Below are positions 10,515 to 20,539 of a DNA stretch of 25,420 nt, one piece after another. The translations under genes were made by a program, and so were the position numbers. Origin of the DNA: Lactifluus volemus (taxonomy: Eukaryota; Basidiomycota; Agaricomycetes; Russulales; Russulaceae); assembly GCA_022376515.1 (NCBI GenBank), contig WTXI01000440.1:1-25420 (forward strand), in the 5' to 3' direction. Numbering within the stretch: position 1 is the stretch's first letter; every line of letters begins with the position of its first letter. The notes under the pieces are model-generated. The model was not told the DNA's origin, did no database searches, and worked only from the letters and a program-made list of their open reading frames with translations.

Positions 10515-10870
10515 TCAAAGTGTCAAAAGTGAAAGAGTGACTTTCCTCAGGAAAGCAGGGAATCCAGAGGAGCACAAAGGGAGTATTTCACTGATAAGAC
10601 GTCGAAGCCAGATTTCTTCTTTTGCAGCGTGAGTCGGTGCGACGTATTCGGCTTCAGCCGTCGAGAGGGTAATTCGTCTTGCTAAAGAGACGAATATGAT
10701 CAAAGCACCTTGATGAAAGATGGTAACGACGTCGAAGAAGCTTTTGTCACTCCAGCCCGAAGAGAAAGGCAACCGCAGAAATGAGTCGGTGTAAAGCCAT
10801 CGTGCACGAACGTTATTATAATGGTGGGGGATGATTCCGAGTCAGCTGAACCTGTCCTCAGTGAGGGACG
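10515..10870 (-). pseudogene. Ty1/copia RNase H domain relic
   Basis: On the minus strand the frame at 10772-10515 contains ARRITLSTAEAEYVAPTHAA followed by KEEIWLRRLISEIL. This is the signature end of the RNase H domain in Ty1/copia polyproteins, whose consensus has (T/S)xALST(T/S)EAEY and a KExxWLRxLL helix. Preceding residues fit only loosely and jump frame. The rest of the polyprotein, its integrase and flanking LTRs are absent. It is a dead fragment of roughly 0.3 kb, lying exactly in the spacer between the two tandem units. Confidence 0.8.
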
Positions 10871-11188
10871 CGCAGGTGTGATGTGACGTGTTTGTGACCA
10901 GACGCGTTCTCCTTCTCGCAATGATGAACTTGAAAATCATGAAATCAATCCTCTCTCTTTAGGATCTTATGGTCTTGTCTTTATTTCACATCACAAACTC
11001 AGGCTGCTACTGTAAAATTATTGTTACTGCCTATTCCAATGGATCTCTCTCGCGTGCCTCTTCCTTGAGATTTTCTCGCCTTCAAGTTGTATTCTGCACA
11101 TCCGCTCTTCTTCAAACTTCAATGACAGGGGGGCGGATAGCAGCACCCAAAATATACTGAGTATCTGGAGTGTTGCTGATAGGAGTGT

Positions 11189-11658
11189 TTACTTCGTCCG
11201 AGAGGCGAGAGCGTTCTTCCCCCAGGGAGTCGGCCTTTCGAGTGCCGGAGGGTGGGGAACAGTGGGACGTAGATCTGGCACCTTGGTATCCAGAAACGTT
11301 TGCTTGCAACGCTCATGCATGCGACGTCTCTCTTCTTGCTCTTTTTCGTCCGGGACTGGTGCCAAATAAGCGTATGCTGGGATAAAAAACCGAAAATCCT
11401 CCTTCGATATCTGAGGAGCAACCTCGCCTATGGATATGAGATAGGGGAGTGCAAACTAGCAAGCGACTTACGCCGCAGTACTTCCCACGCCTCATAATAC
11501 TGCTCCACTTTCGAAGCCTCAATCTCACGAATGACTGAGGAAAGGTGTTCAATTGATATATCGATGTCTAGTTTGGCTAGGGCGGCCTCGACTGTGTCGA
11601 TGAAAAAATAGCCTGCGGGTGGGGATTTGGGGGGCTGGGGGGGAGGGAACTCCGTCAT
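11189..11658 (-). CDS. Small two-exon protein of unknown function, copy B
   Basis: Paralogue of the gene at 9820-10310. Exon 1 is 11658-11472, intron 11471-11428 (44 bp, GTAAGT...CATAG), exon 2 11427-11189, giving 141 aa and a TAA stop. I chose the ATG at 11658 because it lines up with the start of copy A; an upstream in-frame ATG at 11697 would add 13 residues. The core reads FIDTVEAALAKLDIDI and SVIREIEASKVEQYYEAW. The second exon is charged (VPDEKEQEERRRMHERCKQTF), then Pro-rich. The residues kept in both copies cluster in exon 1. Function unknown; a soluble helical protein by appearance. Confidence 0.6.
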
Positions 11659-11697
11659 GGCAAGTAGTGGTAGAATACTACACACAAAACTTTGCAT

Positions 11698-11704
11698 CTT
11701 TATA
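11698..11704 (-). promoter_or_regulatory. TATA box of copy B
   Basis: The minus strand reads TATAAAG, 40 bp before the ATG at 11658 and at the same distance as the TATA-like box of copy A. It shares the flanking GGTTAT with that copy. Confidence 0.5.
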
Positions 11705-11998
11705 ACCGGGCGCCCCTAAGATAATGATAAGATAAGTGTTCGCCAAGCCCCAGATCCCACAAACCGGTAAAATTTGTCCCGCAAAGTTTCTCGGAATCTA
11801 ACTCTGACTCTCTGGCAAGTGCATGACGCGAGATGTCTCTTGTGTTGCTTGCAAGTTGAACATTGAGCACCGATCCACCCACGGACATCCGTCAGGCCAC
11901 CAATATTTATCAGGTATTATAATAATGTGGTTGGTCGATAAAATGAAGTTTGCTGCACTCACTTGTACTGCTCTGCGGACAACTCGGTCGACGATCCA

Positions 11999-12375
11999 CC
12001 TTGTCAGGGGTTGCCGAGATCCGCCTCCGATTCCCCTGAGCGAACGTGACACGTTCTCCTTCAGGAGGGGTCATCAAGAGATGAGCGACTCGGTCCGCCA
12101 ACGGTATCCATAGCCGGGTAGTCTGCACCACTGTTACACTGCACCTGGCTGTCCACAGCCAGCATTGCGGAGAGAAAAAAATGCACATCGTGTCGTAGTC
12201 CTGCAAATTGGCGGATCCTCTTGTTATACCCCTTTCTACCCTCGAGCTGTTGCATATACAAATAACAATTTGCGCGATGCATCTTGTCACTTGTCAGGGG
12301 TTGCCAAGTTCCGCCTCTGACAATAACTCGGTGGCAATTTTGTTATTAATAAATGACTCGGCCCGCCGATGGTGA
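11999..12375. repeat. Degenerate direct repeats around an LTR-like segment
   Basis: CTTGTCAGGGGTTGCC occurs at about 12000 and again at about 12291, each followed by (G/A)AG(A/T)TCCGCCTC. A second shared piece, GACTCGG(T/C)CCGCC(A/G)A(C/T)GGT, lies downstream of each (about 12085 and 12354). The distance between the two pieces differs, so indels have occurred. No coding frame accounts for the similarity. This is probably debris of a transposable element. Confidence 0.55.
12131..12190 (+). repeat. Dispersed repeat copy, LTR-end-like
   Basis: The segment starts CTGTTACA, contains the palindrome GGCTGTCCACAGCC and ends near ATGCACATC. Its reverse complement recurs at 24154-24217 with scattered changes. 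A TGTTACA start resembles the 5' end of many retrotransposon LTRs, but no element body or target-site duplication is visible. Confidence 0.5.
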
Positions 12376-12962
12376 CCCGTGATCGACCATGAAAGGCCGT
12401 GACGGTGAGGGGACGGGCCTGCTATTTGCGACGCTGACGGCGATTGTGGCTATGAATGCACTGGGGATTTATTTCCTATTTTCCACACCGGCGACGCCCT
12501 GGTACAATCCGGGGGCCTCCGAGTCGTACTACTTCTGGGTCTCGGAGTGTGCCGTGGTGAACCCACCTTCGCCGATGCTGGCCGTTTGTAGCTCCGGGTT
12601 CCATTTTTCTGTACATCCCGTATCCTCAGGGACAGGATCCATCCCGTTTGCTGAGTCCGCACTACCTGCAGCCGACTGAGAATTCGGACCCTGTTGGTGT
12701 GATGTTGATCGAAAAATGCATTAACATTATACCACATGATCACAATAAATAGTATGCGCGTCATGTTTACACAAGCCCTGTACTTGACGATGAAGCAACT
12801 CGTCCACCGGTAAGGCACTGAGGTAAGCAATATAACGGCGAAAGCCTTCCACACTCGTAGCACGCGGGCCCGGCGAGGTCGAGTTGCGTGCTTTTGGCGG
12901 CCCAGGCATCGCTGTCATGGCGACGACAACGTTTTTCATCAAACACGGCGAGCTTCAGCAGC
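12191..12962. other. Gene-poor stretch downstream of TFB4
   Basis: Apart from the direct repeat at about 12291-12375 I see no supported gene. A 96-codon plus frame (12389-12679) and a 71-codon minus frame (12727-12942) are open, but they have no recognisable domain. The minus frame lies just after the TFB4 stop and is probably its 3' untranslated region. Confidence 0.45.
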
Positions 12963-14332
12963 TCATCGCAAACTCGCGGACATATTCGGATTAGCTCGTG
13001 CACTTGGCGGTCGCGGAGCGCCGTTTGAGACACCATTTACAGGAGGTATGGATGGCCGAGACGCGTTGAGACGCTGGAGAGTTTTCATTGGGAATTTGGT
13101 CCTGAAACGGAGCAAGTATCAATATTGTGAAACGACTTCACCATGTCCGTATGTCCATAATCACACACCTGCAGGTAGAGCACACGGGGACGGGGGAACA
13201 GAATACTAGATCGCGACGTCAGGATAAACACCCTGAACTCGAGATAACGGGTAACTTACTGGATAAACAGACGGAACAGACGAATCCAATGTCAACAATG
13301 TTTTTATGGCAGAAACACGCAGCTCGGAAGTCGACCTTGTCTTGCCGGGGGACTGCTATGATATGCCGCAGGGAGGGAGGCGGAAGAAACGACATCTAAG
13401 GAAAGTAGTGGGTAAGTACTGCTAGTCTATTTACCAACCATGGCCCCAAAGAACGTACCACAAGGTACTGAAGGAAAGCGTCGCGTCGTTCGAGAAGTAT
13501 GTAAGATCCCCCGGTTAGGTGCGCCGCTTGCTGGAGGAAGACTGTCTCCTCCCCGAAAACTTTGCAAACATCGATGGTAACTTTCTAGTGGACATAGGGC
13601 ATTCAGTCGCTTGAGTGATATCAGCGAATCAATAATGCGTACCAATTTCTGAGCAGAAAATATAGAGTTCATGACAGGGATGTAAGATGCAGAGAGGTCA
13701 GGAGAAACGGAAAGAATTAGGATGCGGGGATCCATAGAGGTCGATTCGTCGGTCGTGCTTCCGGAGGGTGGATGAGCCAAACGGTTGATGACTAACTACA
13801 TAATAAGGACGTGTCCAGCAAAACCTGAGAAACATACAGCATAGAGCCTTTGTCAATGCCCCCACCAAAGCGACGGAGGCTGGAAATCGGTCAGTGAAGG
13901 ATTGAGGAGGAAGGCCGTCCACAACACACGTTCTTCTGTCAGCCCTTCGATGAGATCTAGCTCCTTTTGTATGTTACTTGTGACGACCGAGTTGACCAGC
14001 TTGAACGGGCGATAAGAGTTAGCATCAGCAGGTGGGTCATGACTATTTGCCGAGGCAGCGTCTAAGGAAGAGTAGAGCATCGTGCTGCGATCATAGTTCA
14101 GCCATAGAAGGGGTCTATTTCTTTATTGGAGAACGGACCTCTTCCCAGGGAGTGCACCAAAGACAGCCAGAGTGTTTTCATGTTTGGCTGCGATGTGAGA
14201 GTTGAGGAAGGTCAATACATGAGAAAGAAATGTTTGAAACGACAAAGGGTAAGAGTTGGTGGATTGAGCAGACAAATGCCACTGTGAAGGAGACAAGTCG
14301 ATGATGAGGGAAAGATGAGAAGAGCCATCCAT
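12963..14332 (-). CDS. TFB4: TFIIH core subunit Tfb4 (p34, GTF2H3)
   Basis: Eight exons join to 326 codons (325 aa), the usual family size: 14332-14139, 14084-13930, 13879-13838, 13791-13643, 13584-13459, 13395-13260, 13205-13169 and 13101-12963. All introns are GT-AG and 44-67 bp. The N-terminal von Willebrand A-like domain shows HLSLIIDLSPSQWH, FLSHVLTFLNSHIA, RILILSVSPD and YIPVMNSIFSAQK. Then come VFLQQAAHLTGGSY and VDFRAACFCH. The C-terminal C4 zinc module follows (CxCHKNIVDIGFVCSVCLS, then CSPVPVCSTC) and the PMKTLQRLN motif. Tfb4 is a structural subunit of the TFIIH core and pairs with the Ssl1/p44 subunit, serving promoter opening and nucleotide-excision repair. No lesion is seen, so this is the working copy; a wrecked inverted copy lies at the right edge. 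It diverges from CHD1. Confidence 0.93.
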
Positions 14333-15054
14333 GATGCATGCATGACCGTGACATGCTCATTGTGGCTGATCTCGTATCGAACCCCGACACGTGTCCGGTT
14401 CGCGGCCCCCCGACCTGCCAGGGACCATCGATTCCCGACATTTAGCGTCTCACTTCGCTTCATGGAAGAAATTTCTCGTTCTGTATTAGATATCAGATTT
14501 CCGAGTGATATCATTATGCTAGTTACTAAGGGAGAATCATCAACAAAAGATGGGGATGAGGCGTTGCTCCACCCCCAAAATGATCGCACTGCGATAGCTA
14601 ACGTCGACAGGCATGTCACGCGGCATGGGCCGGTGCCAGAAGCGCCATCGAGTATTCATCTTACGCCGCAAGGTCGGCTGTGTGATGATGGCACGCCATC
14701 GAAGAGGGCCGCAGCTATTGTGGCAGCTGAGCCGTGCCAGCTAATTGCGGCCGAAGGGATCGCGCTAATTTTGCTCATCTTAGCTAGTGTACACCTACCA
14801 ATGAAGGGGACTGGCAACAGACGTCGCGAAGCGAGCCGGGTCACCGTCCGTGTGGAAGAATATAGATAAGACCCGGGGCGATGTCACAACATGCTGACCA
14901 CACGCGCTGGTGATGGCTCAGTCGGCGAGAACGACAACAAGCGCACGGCCCCATGAACCTTGTGTTTCGACTATAAAAAAATGGAAAAAAAAGACAAATA
15001 AAATAAAAAGAATAATAGGGATCTCGCTGGTGTCTCGGAAGGCCGAGACGGAAT
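13360..15054. repeat. Inverted segmental duplication, left arm
   Basis: Reading this arm on the minus strand matches 24559-25420 on the plus strand. It covers TFB4 from exon 6 back to exon 2 plus the block at 14654-15054 upstream of the gene. Exon 1 and the segment 13993-14653 have no counterpart in the right arm. The arm may extend left of 13360, because the right arm is cut by the window end. Confidence 0.9.
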
Positions 15055-15156
15055 CGAATTGCGGGAATTCAGGGAGCAAATTTGTGGCCAAGACGCATTT
15101 ATCGAAGTTCGTCACGGGCGGTGACGAACAAACACTGGCCGGCGTTGCCCGTAGCG
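14333..15156. promoter_or_regulatory. Shared upstream region of divergent TFB4 and CHD1
   Basis: This 824-bp region separates two divergent start codons and must contain both promoters. Plus-strand TATAAAAAAA is at 14972-14981, followed by an A-rich tract to about 15018. GTCTCGGAAGGCCGAGAC (15032-15049) is a 7-bp-arm palindrome. About 400 bp of the region (14654-15054) is copied in the right arm of the inverted duplication. Within it a minus-strand frame of about 62 codons (14844-14656) stays open in both copies. Confidence 0.5.
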
Positions 15157-18100
15157 ATGGCCACGCGTGTGAATCAACCCGGACTGCCCTCTGCCGACAC
15201 TGACGCCCGAGTCAACCGTCCTTCTCCCCCTTACTCCTACATCCCCTCACCGTCTCCTAGTCCCCTTCCCCTGTTCCCGATGGCCACCCCCCAACATCGC
15301 CGAAACATGCTTTTAGACGACGACCTAGACACACCCGCGGATACCTCCTTAGCACCCTCCCCAGTACCCCAGAGCACACATTTCAACGGAGACGAATCCG
15401 ACAACATGCAAGTCGACACCGAGGACGACGACGACGACGCCAGGGACGCAGACGCAGACGGTGATGCCGACATTGATGCAGATGGCGACTACGAGGAGCC
15501 TGAACAGGTCCCAGTGGGTTATAACCAAATTGCGTCTTCGTCTCGTCCTATTGCAAGACAGGTTCGTGGTACTAGTCAAGTCCTGGCGCCTGAAATTCTT
15601 ATTTATATATGTTCAGGTCATACAGGATGATGACTACGTATGTTCTTTTTGGCCTACACCTTTTATCACTTTGTCTAATTACGTCTTGGAAAGGGTTACG
15701 ATGGTACTCCAGATGAAGAAGACGAAGACGACGGCTCTTATGGAGACGAAGAATATGGTGGTGGTGGTGGTGGTGGTGGTGGTAGCAGTAGCAGCAAGAA
15801 GAAAGTACCTAAGAAAAAAAGGCGCCTTCCAAGCCCAAACGTATGTCCAATTATACACCCTTTCGCGTCCCCCCTGAAGCGTGCATCCGTATACCAGTAA
15901 CGTCCAGGCCACCGTCTTCAGACACAGACTCTGAATACGGTGCTCGATCCAAGAAGAAGAAGAAACCCCGTGTTTCCGGCGACGAGTTACGGACCTCCAG
16001 CAGAGGCGTCAAAGTACCCAACTATGCCGATGACGTTGAAGACTTTGAACAATTCGACGAACCCCATCCGGGCTATTACATCGACCCCAATGCCCAAGAG
16101 AAAGAGAATGACGAGATTGAAGCTGTTCTTGGACATTCAAGAGAAGAAGGACACGAAGAGGATCCAGAAGACCTTTGGTACGAAAACCTCGTAAGCATCG
16201 GTCTCATATCTTTTCTGCATATGTTTGAAGCGAATGTGTTTTCAGCGCTTCCATATCAAATGGAAGGGATTCTCCCATTTGCGGAACACTGATGAGACGT
16301 ATGAGTTCCTCAAACGGTATAAAGGACTCAAGCGCGTAGATAACTACATCAAGGCGTTCAAGGCTTATCAAGCACGCCTTGCAGCCCCTGGCCTCACGTC
16401 AGAGGAGCGCGAAACCCTTCTTCTGGACAAGGAACGCGAGAAGCAAGACCTTGAACTTTACAAGACGGTCGAGCGTGTCGTCTCACACCGTGATGGCCTC
16501 AAGGGTGAGATCGAATACTTCTGCAAGTGGAATGGCCTCAATTACGAGCACTGCACATGGGAGCCCCTGGAAGAAATCCGTCCAATTGCGAGGGAACAAC
16601 TTGAAGCATATCGTCACCGAGAAGCCGAGGCCAAGTTCCCTTACAAAAGCATAGCCTACGCGCGTACCCAACGTCCAGCTTTCGAGAAGATTACTGAAGA
16701 TCCGGACTACATCATCAAAACAGGCGGTGAATTGAAGGACTTCCAACTCACTGGATTGAACTGGCTAGCATACTTGTGGAGTAAAGGTGAGAATGGCATC
16801 TTGGCTGATGAAATGGGACTTGGGAAGGTGCGTTCTTAGCTTTGCAAAACATCAAGCGTCCATAGAATGTCGATTTTAGACTGTGCAAACTGTTTCATTC
16901 TTGGCATACCTTTTCCACCAAATGCACCAGTACGGGCCTTTCCTGGTGATCGTCCCGCTCTCAACGATCGCTGCGTGGCAGTCTCAGTTTCAGACTTGGG
17001 CACCGGACCTTAACGTGATCACCTATATCGGCACTGCCGCAGCGCGCGAAGTCATCCGCAAATACGAATTCGGTCCCTCCAATAAGAAGCTCAAGTTAAA
17101 TGTGCTATTGACGACCTACGAGTTGACCCTTCGTGACGCGAAGGAGCTGTGCGATATGAAGTGGCAGGTTCTGTCTGTGGATGAGGTGTGTACACAATTT
17201 TTACTATTCATCTTACCAAGCGGTTGAGTTTCTGTATCAAGGCACATCGCCTCAAGAACTCTGAGAGTCAGCTGTATGAAGCGCTGCGGGCTTTCCCCGC
17301 CGCGTCGAAACTCCTGATTACGGGAACGCCACTTCAGAACAATGTGAAAGGTTCGTTCACTACACCTTGAGATCTATTGTGATCGAGGATTTATATGGTC
17401 CATGAGCAGAGCTCCTCTCTTTGATGCACTTCCTCATGCCCGAGAAATGCGAGTCCCACTCCTTGTGAAAGACTTTACTTTCAAACTGCTAATGGTGTTG
17501 TGTTTAGTTGCGTTGACCAACGAATTTGATCTCAATGACGCAGACCACGAATCTAAGATCAAGGAGTTACACGCCCAGCTCGAGTCCTTGATGTTGAGGA
17601 GGTTGAAGCGTGATGTACTCAAATCTCTCCCGACAAAGAGCGAACGCATCTTACGCGTGGAACTGAGTGCCATGCAAACGCACTACTACAAGAACATTCT
17701 GACAAAGAACTTCCAAGCTCTGCAGAAAAGTGCGAGTGGAAACACCAACATCAGTCTCTTGAACATCGGTTAGACTGAGTTCGCATGTGCTTCCATCCCA
17801 CGCTGACACCGCTTATACAGCCATGGAACTCAAAAAGGCCGCTAATCACCCGTTCCTCTTTGACGGCGCCGAAGTGAAGACTGAGTCTGCGGAGGAAACC
17901 TTGAAGGGTTTGGTCATGAACAGCGGCAAGATGGTCTTACTCGACAAACTGCTGGCTCGTCTGCGCAGCGACGGACATCGCGTGCTCATATTCAGTCAAA
18001 TGGTCCGCATGCTCGACATCCTCAGCGACTATCTGTCCTTCCGAAATTACCTCCATCAAAGGTTGGATGGAATGGTGTCCTCGGATGCTCGGAAGAAGTC

Positions 18101-20539
18101 GATCGCGCACTTCAATGCCCCAGGTTCCCCTGACTTCGTCTTTTTGCTCTCCACGCGTGCTGGAGGGCTAGGAATTAACCTTGAGACGGCTGATACCGTG
18201 ATTATCTTTGACGTGAGTTGGTTAGTGCCACGGAAACAATGACCAAATTTGACTGTTTATTGTAGAGCGACTGGAATCCACAAAACGATCTACAGGCCAT
18301 GGCACGTGCTCATCGGATTGGCCAGAAGTCACATGTCAGTGTCTATCGCTTTGTGAGTAAGGACACAATGGAGGAGGATGTTCTAGAGCGGGCCAAAAAG
18401 AAAATGGTCCTTGAGTATGCCAGTGCGTGCCCAACTGTGGCTTTAAGAAGACACAGCCGGAACTGACCTTTTTCGCTACACCCCTACAGTCATCAACCAG
18501 ATGGACACGTCGCAAGCTCATCTCAGCGGCAAGACTGGTCCTACCAAGGACGTGACAAAACCAGACAATCTCAGCAGGGAAGAACTCACAGCTGTTCTCA
18601 AATATGGCGCTCAGAAGCTGTGTGTTATCGCCGTCCCTGGAAGCCTCGTGGTTGCATTAACGTTTCCATTTTCAGATTCGACAAAGACAACACACAGCAG
18701 GACAAGAAACTCGACGAGATGGATCTGGACGATATTCTCAACCGCGCTGAGGACCACGAAACCGTTACAGGTGGAGATGGTGGTGCGTCTCTCGGCGGCG
18801 AAGGCTTCCTCGCATCCGTCGCGCCAGTCAGTGATGTCAAGACTGAGATAAGTTGGGAGGAGATCATCCCTCTTGAAGAACGTCAAAAGGTCGAGCGCGA
18901 AGACGATCAGCGGAAGGCCGAGGAGCTCGCTGCATTGGACACCAAGGATAGGAAACGGTCACATGCCCCGGTGTCTTACGAGGGCATGGATGTGGATCAG
19001 CCTATGTCTGCGACTACCAGCAAGAAGCCGAAAGGACCGGCCCCGGCCCGGAAGAGTGCCAGTCAGAAGGCGATGGAGCTCAAGGAGCGTGACGTCCGTG
19101 TTCTTATCCGCAGCATGCAAAAGTGGGGCGACATCCGACAGCGTTACGACGTCATTGTAAGTCTCCATCTGTTCCTTGTCGTACCTACGACTAATCTTCC
19201 ACAGGTCAACGACGCCAAGCTCCAGGATAAAAACAAAGGAATGATCATCGATGTCGCCGACGACATTGTCGAACTCTGTGAAGGCGCTGTCAATGAAAAT
19301 AATGTGCAAAAGCAAACTCGCGTGGCCGCCGGAGAGACTTTAACTACTGCCCAGAAGAGCAAGGCGGTGTTGGTGACATACAGGAATGTTGGGAATATCA
19401 ACGCCGAGACTGTCATCTCCCGAACCCGGGACTTGCACATCCTCTTTAAAATTCTCAGCCCGCTCAGCGTGGATGAGTTGTATGCATGGTCGATACCCGT
19501 GGATAACATTCGTCCCACACTCAATTGGTCCGGCCGATGGGGTCCGCAAGAAGACTCTATGCTCCTTGTTGGTGCATACTTTCATGGTTTCGGTAACTGG
19601 GAGGCCATCGCCAAGGACCCAAAACTTGGATTGTCGGATAAATTCTTCTTGGAGGAAGGCAAAAAGGGCGAGGACGCGTCAACGAAACCCATTCCGAATG
19701 CAATCCACCTCGTGCGACGTGGCGACTACCTTTTGGGACTTCTACGTGACCACGAAGAGAAGCTTCGTTTATACGAGACTTCACTCAGAACGAAAGGACA
19801 GCTAAGGAGTTCTGCATCGCCCCCGCCTGTTGCCTCGTCTTCGTACAGCGGAAGCAACAAGCGGCGGGCTGAGAGTGAGGCAGTTGCCTCGGTCGAAGAC
19901 ACTAGCGTGCGGAAGCGGAAGCGAAGGCCAACCCCGACTTTCACGGACTCGGAGTCTTCTGACGAGTGGTGAGTTTCTTATCCTGTTTGCGGCATTTAAG
20001 TGACGCAATCTTCGTAGTCCGTCGATGGATGAAGCTGCCACCAAGGAAGAGCTTCGTCCCGTCAAGAAGCAGCTAGTGAGTGTCTTTCTGGCGGCTACTT
20101 ACGCTTAGTTAAAAGTGCCCTCAGAAACAACTAAAGCTATCTGGCGGAGATATGCCTCGCGACGACAAAGTCGCAATCCTGAAGGAATCCTTGGCTGCGA
20201 TCGGGCGCCGCATAGAGATCGTCCTCGAAACTAAGCAAGCTGCAGGGGAGGATCGGGATAGATGGCGAAGGCACCTCTGGACGTGCGTAAACCAGCAGAC
20301 CCCTTTACCTTCTCCAGGTTTTGACTTTGTGTTGTCGTAGATTTGTCACGTTGTTCTGGCCCAAGAAGGTGAAGGCCGGTAAGCTCGAAGAGATCCACGC
20401 AAAGATGGTGATAAAAGAGGCTGGGGATGCAAACATACCAAAGAAGCCGCGGTTGAGTTCGAATGGCAAACCAGCCGGTAACGGTGCAACCCCATCGATT
20501 TCAGTTAGAACCAATGGCAAACTACATCGGGGACCATAG
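15157..20539 (+). CDS. CHD1: Chd1-type chromodomain-helicase-DNA-binding chromatin remodeller
   Basis: Exons: 15157-15561, 15617-15637, 15694-15840, 15898-16190, 16246-16827, 16880-17185, 17242-17350, 17410-17448, 17508-17768, 17821-18212, 18266-18422, 18490-18619, 18676-19156, 19205-19968, 20018-20075, 20125-20282, 20341-20539; about 1500 aa. Acidic N terminus, then two chromodomains ([29 protein letters not shown]), SNF2 ATPase with [11 protein letters not shown] (Walker A split by an intron) and DEAH (split likewise), helicase C-terminal lobe ([19 protein letters not shown]), SANT-SLIDE DNA-binding region (GNWEAIAKD) and the C-terminal helical domain ([20 protein letters not shown]). Chd1 slides and spaces nucleosomes behind elongating RNA polymerase II. 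Oddities: the summed exons are one base short, with a frame break at or near an A7 run (15814-15820), so exons 3-4 are provisional; one intron (17449-17507) has a GC donor. The start could instead be the ATG at 15280. Confidence 0.93.
15757..15783 (+). repeat. (GGT)9 microsatellite in CHD1 exon 3
   Basis: Nine GGT units encode a poly-Gly run between an acidic segment and a Ser/Lys-rich segment in the Chd1 N-terminal tail. Length changes here would alter the tail by whole residues without breaking the frame. Confidence 0.9.

Larger units (their letters stand above)
10968..11824. repeat. Tandem duplication, unit B
   Basis: Second copy of the unit at 9618-10470, same orientation, with 497 bp between the units. 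It differs by several indels: in the upstream block it carries about 20 extra bases around 11761-11780 and a GATAATGATAAGATAAG run near 11720. Gene, intron, TATA region and outer blocks are collinear with unit A. Confidence 0.8.

Noticed and set aside
12389..12679. 96-codon plus-strand open frame
   Set aside because: No recognisable domain, no splice partner, and the opposite strand is open too. It lies in repeat-rich decayed DNA.
12727..12942. 71-codon minus-strand frame just after the TFB4 stop
   Set aside because: Probably the TFB4 3' untranslated region. No homology recognised and no promoter space before it.
14368..14388. tRNA B-box-like GGTTCGATAC on the minus strand
   Set aside because: No A-box or cloverleaf could be built around it, and it lies in the TFB4 upstream region.
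13360..15054. Idea that the inverted repeat is a DNA transposon with terminal inverted repeats
   Set aside because: The arms carry a host gene with introns (TFB4) and have no transposase or clean termini, so a segmental duplication explains them better.
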